Part shown: positions 1-7,727 of the stretch, in pieces | Numbering within the stretch: the stretch's first letter is position 1 | How the letters are laid out: every line of letters begins with the position of its first letter | Translations under genes and position numbers: made by a program | NCBI GenBank assembly: GCA_020347545.1 | Contig: CP070731.1 | Coordinates: 1,654,802 to 1,666,150, forward strand | Origin: Flavobacteriaceae bacterium | Lineage (GTDB): Bacteria > Bacteroidota > Bacteroidia > Flavobacteriales > Flavobacteriaceae | Direction: 5' to 3' | Length of the DNA stretch: 11,349 nucleotides | The notes under the pieces: model-generated | The model's database searches: none | What the model was told of the DNA's origin: nothing | The model's input: only the letters and a program-made list of their open reading frames with translations

Positions 1-1657
1 AGAAAATAATTTTTGAATCGTTGTCAGGCGATTTAAATTTGGAAATGATAATACCTTCTGTCAGGTCTTCATTTACGAATCGTTTCATGACCTCATTGCC
101 GTCAAGAAGAAACCACATCTGCTCGATCATTGCCTGGTCCTCAGGAACCTCCCGCTCGCCCATAATGGCAAGATTGATCTCTGCAATTAATTTGGCAACT
201 GACATGGAAGTATAGATATCCGGACTGGCCTCCATATAGGCACTTGTGCGCATCATGGTTTGCAGGACTTCAGGATTCTGCATATTTCCTTTAAAATGAA
301 CAAAGACCGGCTTGGTCCCCCCGAATTTTTCCACCATGATTCTTTCCGCCTCTCGTGTGGGATTTCCCTTTTCAAAGTACTCCTGAATATCAACACTGCG
401 CTTAATAAAGGCAATGCCACTTAGACTGACTAAAATAGCCACGATCCAAATCACAAGTACAGTTTTGGGATACCAAAATAATATTTTGGTAAGCGGATTT
501 AAAAACCATTTTTCAAAGAAATCAACTTTACCATTGTCAACTTCTTTTTTAACGGATGATTTCGGCAATACGTCCAACAAAGACGGAACAAAAAAGATTG
601 CCATAATACAGGCAATAAATGTACCCAGAGCGGTGAAAATCCCAAAATCCACAATCATCTCAAGATAGGCTCCAAATATAAAGGAGACAAAACCAATGGC
701 GGTTGTAATGGCTGCCAAAACCACAGGAACCATTACATAGTTCAGCGCCTTAACAATGCTTTTATTAACTCCGATAGTTCTGAGTTGATTCACCCTGTTA
801 ACAACGTGAATGGTATACGCGCTTCCAATAGCAAGAAGAATGATAGGGATATTGTTCGAGATCATCGACATGGAAAAACCAAACAAAGACATCGAGCCCA
901 GGGCCCATATTATTGCAATAATGGCCGAAATTAAGGGAAGCAATACTCCTTTTATCGATCTAAAACTGATAAAGAGAATTACAGCGATCAATAAAATTGC
1001 AATGGGAAGCAACAAGGTCAGGTCCTTTCTCATAAGCTCTGCGATATAGGTGATAAGCATCGGAGATCCTATATAATAGAGCTTTTCGGGCAGATGAAGT
1101 GATTCGCTCTTATCAAGAATGGCTCGAGCCACAACATTTACATCGGCTTTATCTTCAAGTGTAAAGACCACGAGGCAGGAAGTTTCATCTTCCGAGACTA
1201 TCGAGCCCTTGTACATTTCATTGGCTGCTATATTCTCCCTTAACCGGTCAAATTCTTCTTTGCTTTGGGGCAACTCATATTCGTCAACCAGCCTTCCGAT
1301 CTCAATTCCTGCTTCGCCTCCCTTGATATTAATAATGTTGGTCAGACTCGAAACCGAGGAAATACCTTCTATTTTTCCTATGCTGTCGGTTAGTTGTCTG
1401 ATATGCCCGATAACGGAGGTTTTATAAATATTATCCGTTTCCAAAATAACGATACCCATTCTGTTTCCGCCAAAGTTTTCACCAATTTTTTTCAGCATAA
1501 CGGCATGTCTGTCATCATCCGGCAAGGAGCTTAAAACATCTGCATCAATTGTAAGCTTGGTGATCTGGTAAGAGAAAAATACAGTGCCTAGAAGTACGGT
1601 GATAATAATAATCCACCGGAATCGTAATATTTTATTTGAAATAGAATTAATCTCCAA
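1..1657 (-). CDS. RND-superfamily (MMPL/HAE3-type) exporter, 3' end cut off by the window
   Basis: An open frame of about 552 codons runs off the left edge, so only the N-terminal part is visible. Counting from the TTG at 1657, it has one membrane helix (about 14-31), a soluble periplasmic loop (about 32-205), then a block of five helices (about 211-231, 234-255, 265-285, 304-328, 332-358). A further helix (397-417) and the start of a second periplasmic loop follow. This half-repeat layout, with the helix-4 motif AIGSAYTIHVVNR, is that of proton-driven RND exporters of the MMPL/HAE3 group (COG1033). These are inner-membrane proteins that move hydrophobic or lipid-like molecules; the substrate cannot be read here. 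No ATG exists in frame downstream of the in-frame stop that lies inside the upstream acetyltransferase gene. The start is therefore TTG at 1657, or possibly ATT at 1675, which sits 7 nt after an AAGGAG. The gene follows the acetyltransferase without a gap and is probably translated with it. The family call is secure; the start is not. Confidence 0.88.
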   Translation of the reverse strand, partial: MEINSISNKILRFRWIIIITVLLGTVFFSYQITKLTIDADVLSSLPDDDRHAVMLKKIGENFGGNRMGIVILETDNIYKTSVIGHIRQLTDSIGKIEGISSVSSLTNIINIKGGEAGIEIGRLVDEYELPQSKEEFDRLRENIAANEMYKGSIVSEDETSCLVVFTLEDKADVNVVARAILDKSESLHLPEKLYYIGSPMLITYIAELMRKDLTLLLPIAILLIAVILFISFRSIKGVLLPLISAIIAIIWALGSMSLFGFSMSMISNNIPIILLAIGSAYTIHVVNRVNQLRTIGVNKSIVKALNYVMVPVVLAAITTAIGFVSFIFGAYLEMIVDFGIFTALGTFIACIMAIFFVPSLLDVLPKSSVKKEVDNGKVDFFEKWFLNPLTKILFWYPKTVLVIWIVAILVSLSGIAFIKRSVDIQEYFEKGNPTREAERIMVEKFGGTKPVFVHFKGNMQNPEVLQTMMRTSAYMEASPDIYTSMSVAKLIAEINLAIMGEREVPEDQAMIEQMWFLLDGNEVMKRFVNEDLTEGIIISKFKSPDNDSKIIF

Positions 1658-1670
1658 ACGAATTGTTTTT

Positions 1671-2228
1671 TTAATTATTGATCTCCTTAATAATCGTAGC
1701 TGGATTACCTCCCACTACAACATTGGCTGGAACGGATTTTGTAACAACCGCACCAGCGGCAATAACGGCTCCATCGCCAATGGACACTCCCGGACAAATT
1801 ACGGCACTACCTCCGATCCACACATTGTTTCCTATTGAAACAGGTTTTGCATATTCCAACCAGGAGTTTCTGGTTTTAACGTCAAGAGGGTGGGTTGCCG
1901 TATAAATCTGAACATCAGGACCAACAAGTACCTGATTCCCAAATTCTACCTTCATGACATCAAGAACGACACAATTAAAATTAAAAAATACATTTTTTCC
2001 TGTGTGGATATTATATCCGTAGTCGCAATAAAAAGGGGGCTCAACCCAAAGCCCTTTGCCGCTATTCGGGAGCAATTCTTTTAACAACTGGTTGCGCTCC
2101 TTTTTGCGATCCTCATTGAGCAGATTGATTTTTTGAAAAAGTATACGTGCACGATGTCTTTCATGTACTAATTCCCCGTCATTTGGATTATAAAGTTCCC
2201 CCGATAACATTTTGGTTTTTTCCGACAT
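1671..2228 (-). CDS. maa: Maltose/galactoside-type O-acetyltransferase (left-handed beta-helix)
   Basis: This 185-residue protein matches the Maa/LacA/NodL family, which transfers acetyl from acetyl-CoA to a sugar hydroxyl in the cytoplasm; E. coli Maa is of similar length. Residues 1 to about 58 form the N-terminal Mac domain (LSGELYNPNDGELVHERHRA). The rest is a left-handed beta-helix built of hexapeptide repeats, for example VSIGNN, VWIGGS and VSIGDG. The predicted catalytic histidine is His113 in YTATHPLD, and the C-terminal GGNPA (173-177) is the usual acetyl-CoA-side motif. The family is promiscuous in vitro, so the true acceptor is unknown. The gene starts 129 nt after egtD behind its own -7 box. 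It ends directly on the RND exporter gene, so the two are probably co-transcribed. The symbol reflects the family, not a proven maltose substrate. Confidence 0.9.
   Translation of the reverse strand: MSEKTKMLSGELYNPNDGELVHERHRARILFQKINLLNEDRKKERNQLLKELLPNSGKGLWVEPPFYCDYGYNIHTGKNVFFNFNCVVLDVMKVEFGNQVLVGPDVQIYTATHPLDVKTRNSWLEYAKPVSIGNNVWIGGSAVICPGVSIGDGAVIAAGAVVTKSVPANVVVGGNPATIIKEINN
1683..1688 (-). promoter_or_regulatory. Shine-Dalgarno-like AAGGAG before the RND gene
   Basis: AAGGAG lies inside the last codons of the acetyltransferase gene. It is 7 nt upstream of an in-frame ATT at 1675-1673, which overlaps the acetyltransferase stop codon (1673-1671), and 25 nt upstream of the in-frame TTG at 1657. 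Strong Shine-Dalgarno sequences are rare in this window. The spacing argues for initiation at or near the stop codon rather than at the TTG, although ATT starts are very rare. It could be chance, since the same bases encode the end of the upstream protein. Confidence 0.35.
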
Positions 2229-2246
2229 AATACAGATTTATTGTAT

Positions 2247-2254
2247 CAAATATA
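2247..2254 (-). promoter_or_regulatory. Bacteroidota -7 element for the acetyltransferase
   Basis: TATATTTG is an exact match to the Bacteroidota sigma-A -7 consensus TAnnTTTG. It lies 18 nt upstream of the ATG at 2228, in the 129-nt gap after egtD, and predicts a short leader of about 13 nt. The -33 TTG partner is not well spaced: candidates lie 15 and 24 nt away. It suggests that the acetyltransferase-RND pair is transcribed separately from the ergothioneine genes. Confidence 0.45.
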
Positions 2255-2357
2255 GGCAATAATAAAAATCAATTTCCTCAAATATCAAACAAATGAATTC
2301 AAAGTTTGGCCTCCTAATAATTGCAAAAGTTCTTTAACTCCCTGTCCGGTACCCTAC

Positions 2358-3305
2358 TTAGGAACGATTCAATATGAAATCAGCAAAATAGCCTTTCTGA
2401 TCCGTTAGTTTGGAGACAATTCTGAAATCCGTTTCTCTTAAAATATTCTTCATGATCTCGTCATTATATTTCCGAGAGATTTCGGTTTGAATTCTTTCTC
2501 CCTTTTCAAAGGAAAAACTCCTGTCAAGACCCTCGATCCTGATTTCCTGATCTGTACTGCTTACCAGATAACTTCGTGCTATCCCTTCATTCATATAATA
2601 TTCAGGAACATGATCGAATTTTGAAACATCAAACCTTCCACCGAGTTCCTTATTGATCCTTGTTAAAAGATTCAGGTTAAAATCCTTGGTAATCCCATGA
2701 GGATCGTCATAAGCCGGACGAACCAGATCCTCAGATTTTATCAGATCCACTCCTAGTATTAATTTGTCATTGGGTTTTAAATTGGCTCCGATCTGATAAA
2801 TGAATTTTGCCGAATTCTCATCAGTGAGATTACCAATATTTGATCCAAGAAAAAGAATCACTTTGGGATGATTGTTTGTCTTTAAAGTTTCCAGAACATT
2901 GAAATAATCCCCATGCATTTTGCGCACGTCAAGGCCAGGGAATTCATGCTCTAATTTATACTCCAGATCATCCAAGGCCGTAGATGAAATATCAATAGGC
3001 AGATAACTGAAATCATAACCTTTTTGCAACAGATTATTAAGCAGGTGTTTGGTCTTGGTACCATTGCCTGCCCCTAGTTCAATGAGCTCAAAAAACACAT
3101 CTTTTTCCATAGACAATGCCTGTATCATCTCATCATTTTTCTCCCTGAATATTTCCAGTTCTGCCTTGGTAGGATAGTATTCAGGCATATTCATAATTTT
3201 AATAAAAAGTGCATCTCCCAAGGCATCATAGAAGTACTTCGATGGAATGCTTTTTGGTGTTTGTCCAAGCCCGTTAACCACATCTTTTTTGAATTGCTCA
3301 ATCAT
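2358..3305 (-). CDS. egtD: EgtD, L-histidine N-alpha-methyltransferase (ergothioneine synthesis)
   Basis: EgtD uses three S-adenosylmethionine molecules to convert histidine to hercynine, the first step of ergothioneine synthesis, in the cytoplasm. By-eye alignment to the M. smegmatis enzyme recalled from memory gives Tyr26 (SKYFYDALG, for Tyr39), Tyr43 (PEYYPTK, for Tyr56), Asn159 (GSNIGNLT, for Asn166) and Glu275 (QTEISRKY, for Glu282). The SAM-binding region includes ELIELGAGNGTKT. The position equivalent to Met252 is Ser245. Length is 315 residues from the chosen start, against 321 in mycobacteria. I chose ATG 3305 because it makes a TAATG overlap with the egtB stop, a typical coupled pair. 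An upstream in-frame ATG at 3338 would add 11 residues lying within egtB and cannot be excluded. Other SAM-dependent methyltransferases are unlikely given the retained pocket and the adjacent egtB. Confidence 0.94.
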   Translation of the reverse strand: MIEQFKKDVVNGLGQTPKSIPSKYFYDALGDALFIKIMNMPEYYPTKAELEIFREKNDEMIQALSMEKDVFFELIELGAGNGTKTKHLLNNLLQKGYDFSYLPIDISSTALDDLEYKLEHEFPGLDVRKMHGDYFNVLETLKTNNHPKVILFLGSNIGNLTDENSAKFIYQIGANLKPNDKLILGVDLIKSEDLVRPAYDDPHGITKDFNLNLLTRINKELGGRFDVSKFDHVPEYYMNEGIARSYLVSSTDQEIRIEGLDRSFSFEKGERIQTEISRKYNDEIMKNILRETDFRIVSKLTDQKGYFADFILNRS

Positions 3306-4462
3306 TATTTCGCTAATCTTATTCCTGAATACTGCCATTTCAGTTCGGGTTGAAAAAAGTTTCTGTAGGATTTCCTTGAATGCCCTGGCGTTGTTACTGC
3401 AGATGCGCCTCTAAGCACCATCTGATTTGACATGAATTTACCATTGTATTCACCTGCAGCACCTTCAGCTATGGTAAATCCGGGATAGGGTAAATAGGCC
3501 GAATTCGTCCATTCCCAACGCTGCCCCCAGTCGAACATTTCAGCTGCGGCCTCCCATTCAAACTCCGTGGGCAGCCGACATCCCTTCCAGGTTGCAAATG
3601 CCATTGCTTCGTAATAGGACACATGATTTACATAAGCATCGGGATCAACAGGTTGTTCACCTTTAGTTGAAAAATGAACCCATCCCGAGCCTTTTTTCCT
3701 CCAGTACAGAGGTGCCTTGATGGAATTAGTATTGACCCAAGTCCAACCATCATCTAACCATAGATTAAAATTCTCATAGCCGCCCATTTCTATAAATTCC
3801 ATAAACTCTCCATTGGTCACTAGTTCCCTGCAAATCTCAAAAGCCTCCAAATAGACTTTATGCCTGCCTAATTCATTGTCAAAACAAAAGCCTTCACCCT
3901 GAAACCCAATTTCAAAAATTCCTTCTTTAATTTCTATCCATGAGTGAGAAGGATCCTTTGAGTTTTTAGGTTCTTTGATCACTGCCTGATTGTTGATTCT
4001 GTTCAGCGGGTTCTTGTAAAGAGAATATTTAATGTCTGTTTGTAATAATTCCTGATGCTGCTCTTCATGCTGTATGCCGAGATTTAAAAGCTCCAGCAAA
4101 GATTGCTTTGAGGTCTTACTTAACAGCAGTCTCATTTCATGATCTACATATTCCCGATATGCTAAAACTTCTTTAACAGAAGGCCTGCTTAAGAGGCCCC
4201 TGTTTTTTCTTTCAATTCGTTCTCCAACAAGATTGTAATAACTATTAAACAGTAAGCTGAAATGAGGATTGAACAATTTATAATCCTTCACAAATCTTTT
4301 CAGAATCATTTCTTCAAAGAACCAGGTTGTATGGGCCAGGTGCCACTTTGGTGGGCTTGTAAATTCAGCTCCCTGCAGATTGAAATCCTCGGTTTGAAGT
4401 TCCGTGCAAATGGAATTTGTCCTGTTTCTTGTATGTGTAAATCTTTTGATCAGATCGGTCAT
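3305..4462 (-). CDS. egtB: EgtB, hercynine oxygenase / sulfoxide synthase (ergothioneine synthesis)
   Basis: EgtB is a non-heme iron enzyme that uses O2 to join hercynine to a thiol substrate, forming the sulfoxide precursor of ergothioneine. The N-terminal DinB-like domain (about 1-160) carries the iron-binding histidines His44 (KWHLAHTTW) and His132/His136 (HEEQHQELL). From about 171 to the end is the formylglycine-generating-enzyme/sulfatase-modifying fold, with GCRLPTEFEWEAAA, GEYNGKFMSNQMVLRGAS and the ending RNFFQPELKWQYSGIRLAK that are typical of EgtB. At 385 residues it is shorter than the actinobacterial enzymes (about 430). It carries no methyltransferase fusion, so it is not OvoA. 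It overlaps egtD at the stop codon and lies 66 nt after ndh. No egtA or egtC is present, so free cysteine rather than gamma-glutamylcysteine may be the sulfur donor; this is inference from context only. Confidence 0.94.
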   Translation of the reverse strand: MTDLIKRFTHTRNRTNSICTELQTEDFNLQGAEFTSPPKWHLAHTTWFFEEMILKRFVKDYKLFNPHFSLLFNSYYNLVGERIERKNRGLLSRPSVKEVLAYREYVDHEMRLLLSKTSKQSLLELLNLGIQHEEQHQELLQTDIKYSLYKNPLNRINNQAVIKEPKNSKDPSHSWIEIKEGIFEIGFQGEGFCFDNELGRHKVYLEAFEICRELVTNGEFMEFIEMGGYENFNLWLDDGWTWVNTNSIKAPLYWRKKGSGWVHFSTKGEQPVDPDAYVNHVSYYEAMAFATWKGCRLPTEFEWEAAAEMFDWGQRWEWTNSAYLPYPGFTIAEGAAGEYNGKFMSNQMVLRGASAVTTPGHSRKSYRNFFQPELKWQYSGIRLAK

Positions 4463-4495
4463 ATTAAAGGTAATTAGGCCCTATTGTAAAATAAT

Positions 4496-4508
4496 GCAAA
4501 TACTTTGC
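4496..4508. repeat. Small hairpin (GCAAA-TAC-TTTGC) between ndh and egtB
   Basis: A 5-bp perfect inverted repeat with a 3-nt loop lies in the 66-nt gap between ndh and egtB, about 33 nt upstream of the egtB ATG. On the coding (minus) strand an AT-rich stretch follows it, but there is no clear U-tract, so it is a poor terminator. It could be a weak attenuator, an operator or chance. An imperfect promoter (TTG, 20 nt, TATTTTAC) overlaps it. Confidence 0.2.
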
Positions 4509-4528
4509 TTTCACAAGTGGTTCAAGAA

Positions 4529-5806
4529 TTAGTCCGATTTAATTTTCGAAAATTTTCTTATGATCACTCGGGTGCCTTTATCATAATTAAGATAACTCCA
4601 GGCCCAATTCATAAAAACCACCATCCTGTTTCTGAAATCAACCAGCAGCATCAAATGCACGGCCATCCAAATATACCATCCCAGAATTCCATTGATCTTA
4701 AAGTTTTTCAGATCAACAACTGCATTATTCCTTCCTATAGTTGCCATGGTTCCCTTGTCATTATAAACAAAAGGCTGTTCCGCCTTATTTTTCGATTTAC
4801 GATTAAAGTTCCTGGCCAGATGTCTTCCCTGTTGTTCGGCCACAGAAGCAAGCATGGCATGTCCATTAGGATTTTCTTCAGATTTCATACAGGCAACATC
4901 GCCAATAGCGTATATGCCGTCTAATCCTTTAACAAGATTATTTTCTGCTACCAGAATCCTGTTTCCTCTCGCAATGTGTTCCTTATTAATTCCATCGGGA
5001 TAGTGGCCTTTAATTCCGGCAGCCCAGATAAGAGTTCTTGCTTCAAAAGATTTATCCGTAGTTCTAGCAATCATGCCATCGAAACTTTTAACGCTTGATT
5101 TCAACCAGATATTAATACCTCTTTTCTGTAAATATCGTGTGGCATTTTCTGAGGCTTCTTCACTCATACTCGCCAATACTCTGTTATCAGCTTCAATAAT
5201 ATTGATCTGCATCCTTCTAATATCAAGGTCCGGGTAATCATTGGGCAGCACATGGGCCTTGAGCTCTGCCAGGGAACCCGCCACTTCTATACCTGTAGGG
5301 CCCGCACCAACCACAAGAAAATTCATCAATCGCTCCCTTTCCTTTAAGTCATTCGTATTCAGTGCTTCTTCAAAGTTCTGAATAATAAGGCTTCTCAGGT
5401 TCAAGGCTTCAATTACGCTTTTCATGGGCATGGCAAACTTTTCAATATCCGGCATGCCAAAATAATTCGAGGTGGCCCCTGTGGCAATGACCAAATGATC
5501 ATAGCTAACCTCACCAATGTTTGTCGTTACAGTTTTCTTTTCGGGGTCGATTTTTTCGGTTGAGGCCAGTCTGAAATAAAAATTTTTCTTGCCTTTGAAT
5601 ATTTTTCTGATCGGATAAACTACTGAATCCGGTTCCAGGCCACTACTTGCTACCTGGTAGAGCAGAGGTTGAAAAGTATGGTAATTATTTTTATCAATGA
5701 GAACCACCTGATATTGCTTGCTGTCAATTTTTTTACAGAATTTTAAACCTGCGAAACCGCAACCAATGACAACAATTCTAGGTAGGTTAATTTGGGGAAT
5801 GTTCAT
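4529..5806 (-). CDS. ndh: Type II NADH:quinone oxidoreductase (NDH-2)
   Basis: NDH-2 is a single-subunit FAD enzyme on the cytoplasmic face of the inner membrane. It passes electrons from NADH to quinone, probably menaquinone here, without pumping ions. The 425-residue protein shows the FAD-binding Rossmann motif VVIGCGFAG (Gly15, Gly17, Gly20) and the NDH family stretch NYHTFQPLLYQVASSGLEP. The second dinucleotide motif VVGAGPTGIEVAG lies near 164-176. An acidic residue in NIIEADNRVL at the end of the following strand favours NADH over NADPH. YAIGDVA near 297 and the quinone-site pattern AEQQG are also present. The C-terminus (about 372-418: GWYIWMAVHLMLLVDFRNR and onward) is the amphipathic membrane anchor. 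It starts 17 nt after the M61 gene with no clear ribosome site, and is likely in its operon. Related FAD quinone reductases such as SQR are less likely, because the family-specific quinone and anchor motifs are complete. Confidence 0.92.
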   Translation of the reverse strand: MNIPQINLPRIVVIGCGFAGLKFCKKIDSKQYQVVLIDKNNYHTFQPLLYQVASSGLEPDSVVYPIRKIFKGKKNFYFRLASTEKIDPEKKTVTTNIGEVSYDHLVIATGATSNYFGMPDIEKFAMPMKSVIEALNLRSLIIQNFEEALNTNDLKERERLMNFLVVGAGPTGIEVAGSLAELKAHVLPNDYPDLDIRRMQINIIEADNRVLASMSEEASENATRYLQKRGINIWLKSSVKSFDGMIARTTDKSFEARTLIWAAGIKGHYPDGINKEHIARGNRILVAENNLVKGLDGIYAIGDVACMKSEENPNGHAMLASVAEQQGRHLARNFNRKSKNKAEQPFVYNDKGTMATIGRNNAVVDLKNFKINGILGWYIWMAVHLMLLVDFRNRMVVFMNWAWSYLNYDKGTRVIIRKFSKIKSD

Positions 5807-5823
5807 CGTACTAAATCTTTTTT

Positions 5824-7632
5824 CTAATTATTGCTTAACCACCTGTTTTGATTTTTTCGCTTCTTTTTTTCCGGATCCGGCATTAAATCTGTCGCGTAAT
5901 TTGTGTTTTTTGAGAAAACCAGATAGGTCTCTTTTTGCTGCCCGTAACGGTTGAAAACAATTTTGACTTTATCACCAGGTTTGTAAGCATTCAAAAATGT
6001 TTTAGGAATCAGCTTGTTATTTGTCAGCTTTCCATCAATGGATACAATAAGGTCTCCTTTTGACAACCCTGCATTATAGAAAGAACCGTTTTCGAGAGGG
6101 TAAGAATTTATCAGCCATTTGTTATCCTTAATTTGAACAGTACCTCCAAAGGAAGGTAAATGAAGATAAGGCTGGCTTAAATGTATACCGACTGAGTTGA
6201 GTAGAGAGGTATAGTCGGGCATATTGCTATCAAAAATGAAAGAATTAAAAAAATGAGCTGAGAATTCCTCGGTAGTGTACTTTGCGAGTAATTTTTTCAG
6301 ATCATTCATCGAGTAAGGAATTTCCTGTTTTCCAAAATTATTCCAGACGAGTTGCATATATCCGTCAAGTGATTTTTCAGGGTTGAATTGCCTTAAGCTC
6401 AAATCCAGTGCAAGCCCCAATGCATTTCCATAAGAGTAATATGAAATAAACAAGTTTTCACGGTTTACCTGATCGATTGACGTAGACGCATCAACAAACG
6501 GAGCCTGATAACTCATTTCAACCGGAGAGTAATGATTCCGGCCGGGTGAATTCCAGACCTTATTAAGTAAATTTGCAAGGCTCTTGGTATAATCTTCACG
6601 ACTAATTATTCCCGATCTGCAGAGAATCAATCCCGTATAATAGCTTGTAAAACCCTCTGCAAACCACAATTCACCCGACATATTGGCTTCTGTAAAATCG
6701 AAAGGCTCGAGAGAGGCAGGGCGCAGCCTTTCAACGTTCCATGCATGAAAAAATTCATGGGCCACGGTTCCAATATTTTCTATATCACCTCCCTGAGACA
6801 GGGATTTAAGGTCCGTTAAAATGGTTGAATTGCGATGTTCCATGCCGTCACCGTCAATGTTGGGGGTATAACAGGCAAGAAAGGTATACTTGCCAAAGTC
6901 AAAATCGGGAAGCTCTCCAAAAACCTTTAATTCTGATCTGACAATTTTTTCCACATTTTCCATGTACTCCTCAAAACCGTCATAATCTTCAGTCTGATGT
7001 AAAACGAACTGAATAGTATATTCCCTGCCATTCGATTCTACCGAAAAGTTTCGTAACTGATGATCGCTTATTTCTATGGGGCTATCCATAAAGTAGTAAA
7101 GATCAGGTGCCATGTAAACATTGTCATCAATTCGATCCAGCTGAGTTGCGACTTTCCAGTTCAGGTCACTTCGTGGAGTAATTTTTAATTCAATTTTCTG
7201 CGATGCATAGGCCGGAGCGTATAAAAAAGTTGCCGGAATATTGAGATGGGCATGGGTTTCATCTATTTGTGAATAAGTGCCATCTCCATGATTGGCAAAT
7301 AGTTTATAGTTGAGCGCTACAGTACCGTTATGACCTGTAACATCCCACTGATAGGGATTCGGCCTTCTTATCTCCAGAGGGTTCCCGTTTTCATCAAGAG
7401 CCTTCACGTCAAATACATTTTTTGCAAATTCATGAATGGCATATCGGCCGGGGGAGCTGCGACTCATCCTTACCGAGAGAGTATCCATTTCCACGTTTTC
7501 AAAATGGATGGAGATATCCGCCTCATGGTGGACAGCATTTTCAAAATTAATTTCATAAGAGACCGATGCCTGAGCACTCATCAACAAAACACAAAAAAGG
7601 AATACTACTAAAATGCGGTAGCTTAAATTCAT
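5824..7632 (-). CDS. Secreted M61 (glycyl aminopeptidase-type) metallopeptidase with PDZ domain
   Basis: A 602-residue zinc peptidase of MEROPS family M61. A signal peptide (1-22, cut after AQA) sends it out of the cytoplasm; Cys14 is in the hydrophobic core and is not a lipobox. An N-terminal beta-rich domain covers about 25-190. The catalytic domain has HEFFHAWNVERLRP, with zinc ligands His292 and His296 and catalytic Glu293. The third ligand is Glu326 in WFAEGFTSYY, the M61 signature. A PDZ domain (about 494-577, including AGLSKGDLIVSIDG) near the C-terminus probably binds substrate or regulates access. The tail KRKNQNRWLSNN is basic and is not a type IX secretion signal. Known relatives release N-terminal glycine or alanine; the substrate here is unknown. 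It heads the leftward array, with ndh 17 nt downstream. Gene order gives no functional link to ergothioneine synthesis. Confidence 0.93.
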   Translation of the reverse strand: MNLSYRILVVFLFCVLLMSAQASVSYEINFENAVHHEADISIHFENVEMDTLSVRMSRSSPGRYAIHEFAKNVFDVKALDENGNPLEIRRPNPYQWDVTGHNGTVALNYKLFANHGDGTYSQIDETHAHLNIPATFLYAPAYASQKIELKITPRSDLNWKVATQLDRIDDNVYMAPDLYYFMDSPIEISDHQLRNFSVESNGREYTIQFVLHQTEDYDGFEEYMENVEKIVRSELKVFGELPDFDFGKYTFLACYTPNIDGDGMEHRNSTILTDLKSLSQGGDIENIGTVAHEFFHAWNVERLRPASLEPFDFTEANMSGELWFAEGFTSYYTGLILCRSGIISREDYTKSLANLLNKVWNSPGRNHYSPVEMSYQAPFVDASTSIDQVNRENLFISYYSYGNALGLALDLSLRQFNPEKSLDGYMQLVWNNFGKQEIPYSMNDLKKLLAKYTTEEFSAHFFNSFIFDSNMPDYTSLLNSVGIHLSQPYLHLPSFGGTVQIKDNKWLINSYPLENGSFYNAGLSKGDLIVSIDGKLTNNKLIPKTFLNAYKPGDKVKIVFNRYGQQKETYLVFSKNTNYATDLMPDPEKKKRKNQNRWLSNN

Positions 7633-7660
7633 AGATTTTATGGCGGCTTAAAGTGGCAGG

Positions 7661-7668
7661 TAAATATA
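7661..7668 (-). promoter_or_regulatory. Candidate -7 element for the M61-ndh-egt array
   Basis: TATATTTA differs from TAnnTTTG only at the last base and lies 28 nt upstream of the M61 ATG, giving a leader of about 22 nt. No well-spaced TTG at -33 is visible; the nearest lies about 26 nt upstream. It is the best candidate in the 108-nt divergent gap for transcribing leftwards. Confidence 0.33.
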
Positions 7669-7676
7669 TTCATAAT

Positions 7677-7699
7677 AATTGCGAATTCATAGTGCAATT
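7677..7699. repeat. Inverted repeat AATTGC-N11-GCAATT in the divergent promoter region
   Basis: Two perfect 6-bp inverted arms (7677-7682 and 7694-7699), 17 bases apart start to start, flank the palindrome GAATTC. The repeat lies between the -7 boxes of M61 (leftward) and cvfB (rightward), where an operator for a dimeric regulator would sit. AT-rich spacers often give such arms by chance, so this is only a candidate site. Confidence 0.25.
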
Positions 7700-7727
7700 G
7701 GGAAGCAGGTCTTAAATAAAAAAGAGA

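Noticed and set aside
21..1427. Several plus-strand open frames of 64-102 codons
   Set aside because: All lie antisense to the continuous RND exporter frame, whose membrane helices and motifs are unmistakable.
2281..2357. Short palindromes (GGTACC, AGTT-AAAG-AACT) after egtD as a terminator
   Set aside because: Stems of 3-4 bp without a U-tract. They do not support a terminator call.
4463..4528. Possible egtB promoter (TTG, 20 nt, TATTTTAC; also a TATTTG)
   Set aside because: Two mismatches in the conserved TTTG half, or no TAnnTTTG register. Not strong enough to list as a promoter, and co-transcription with ndh is equally likely.
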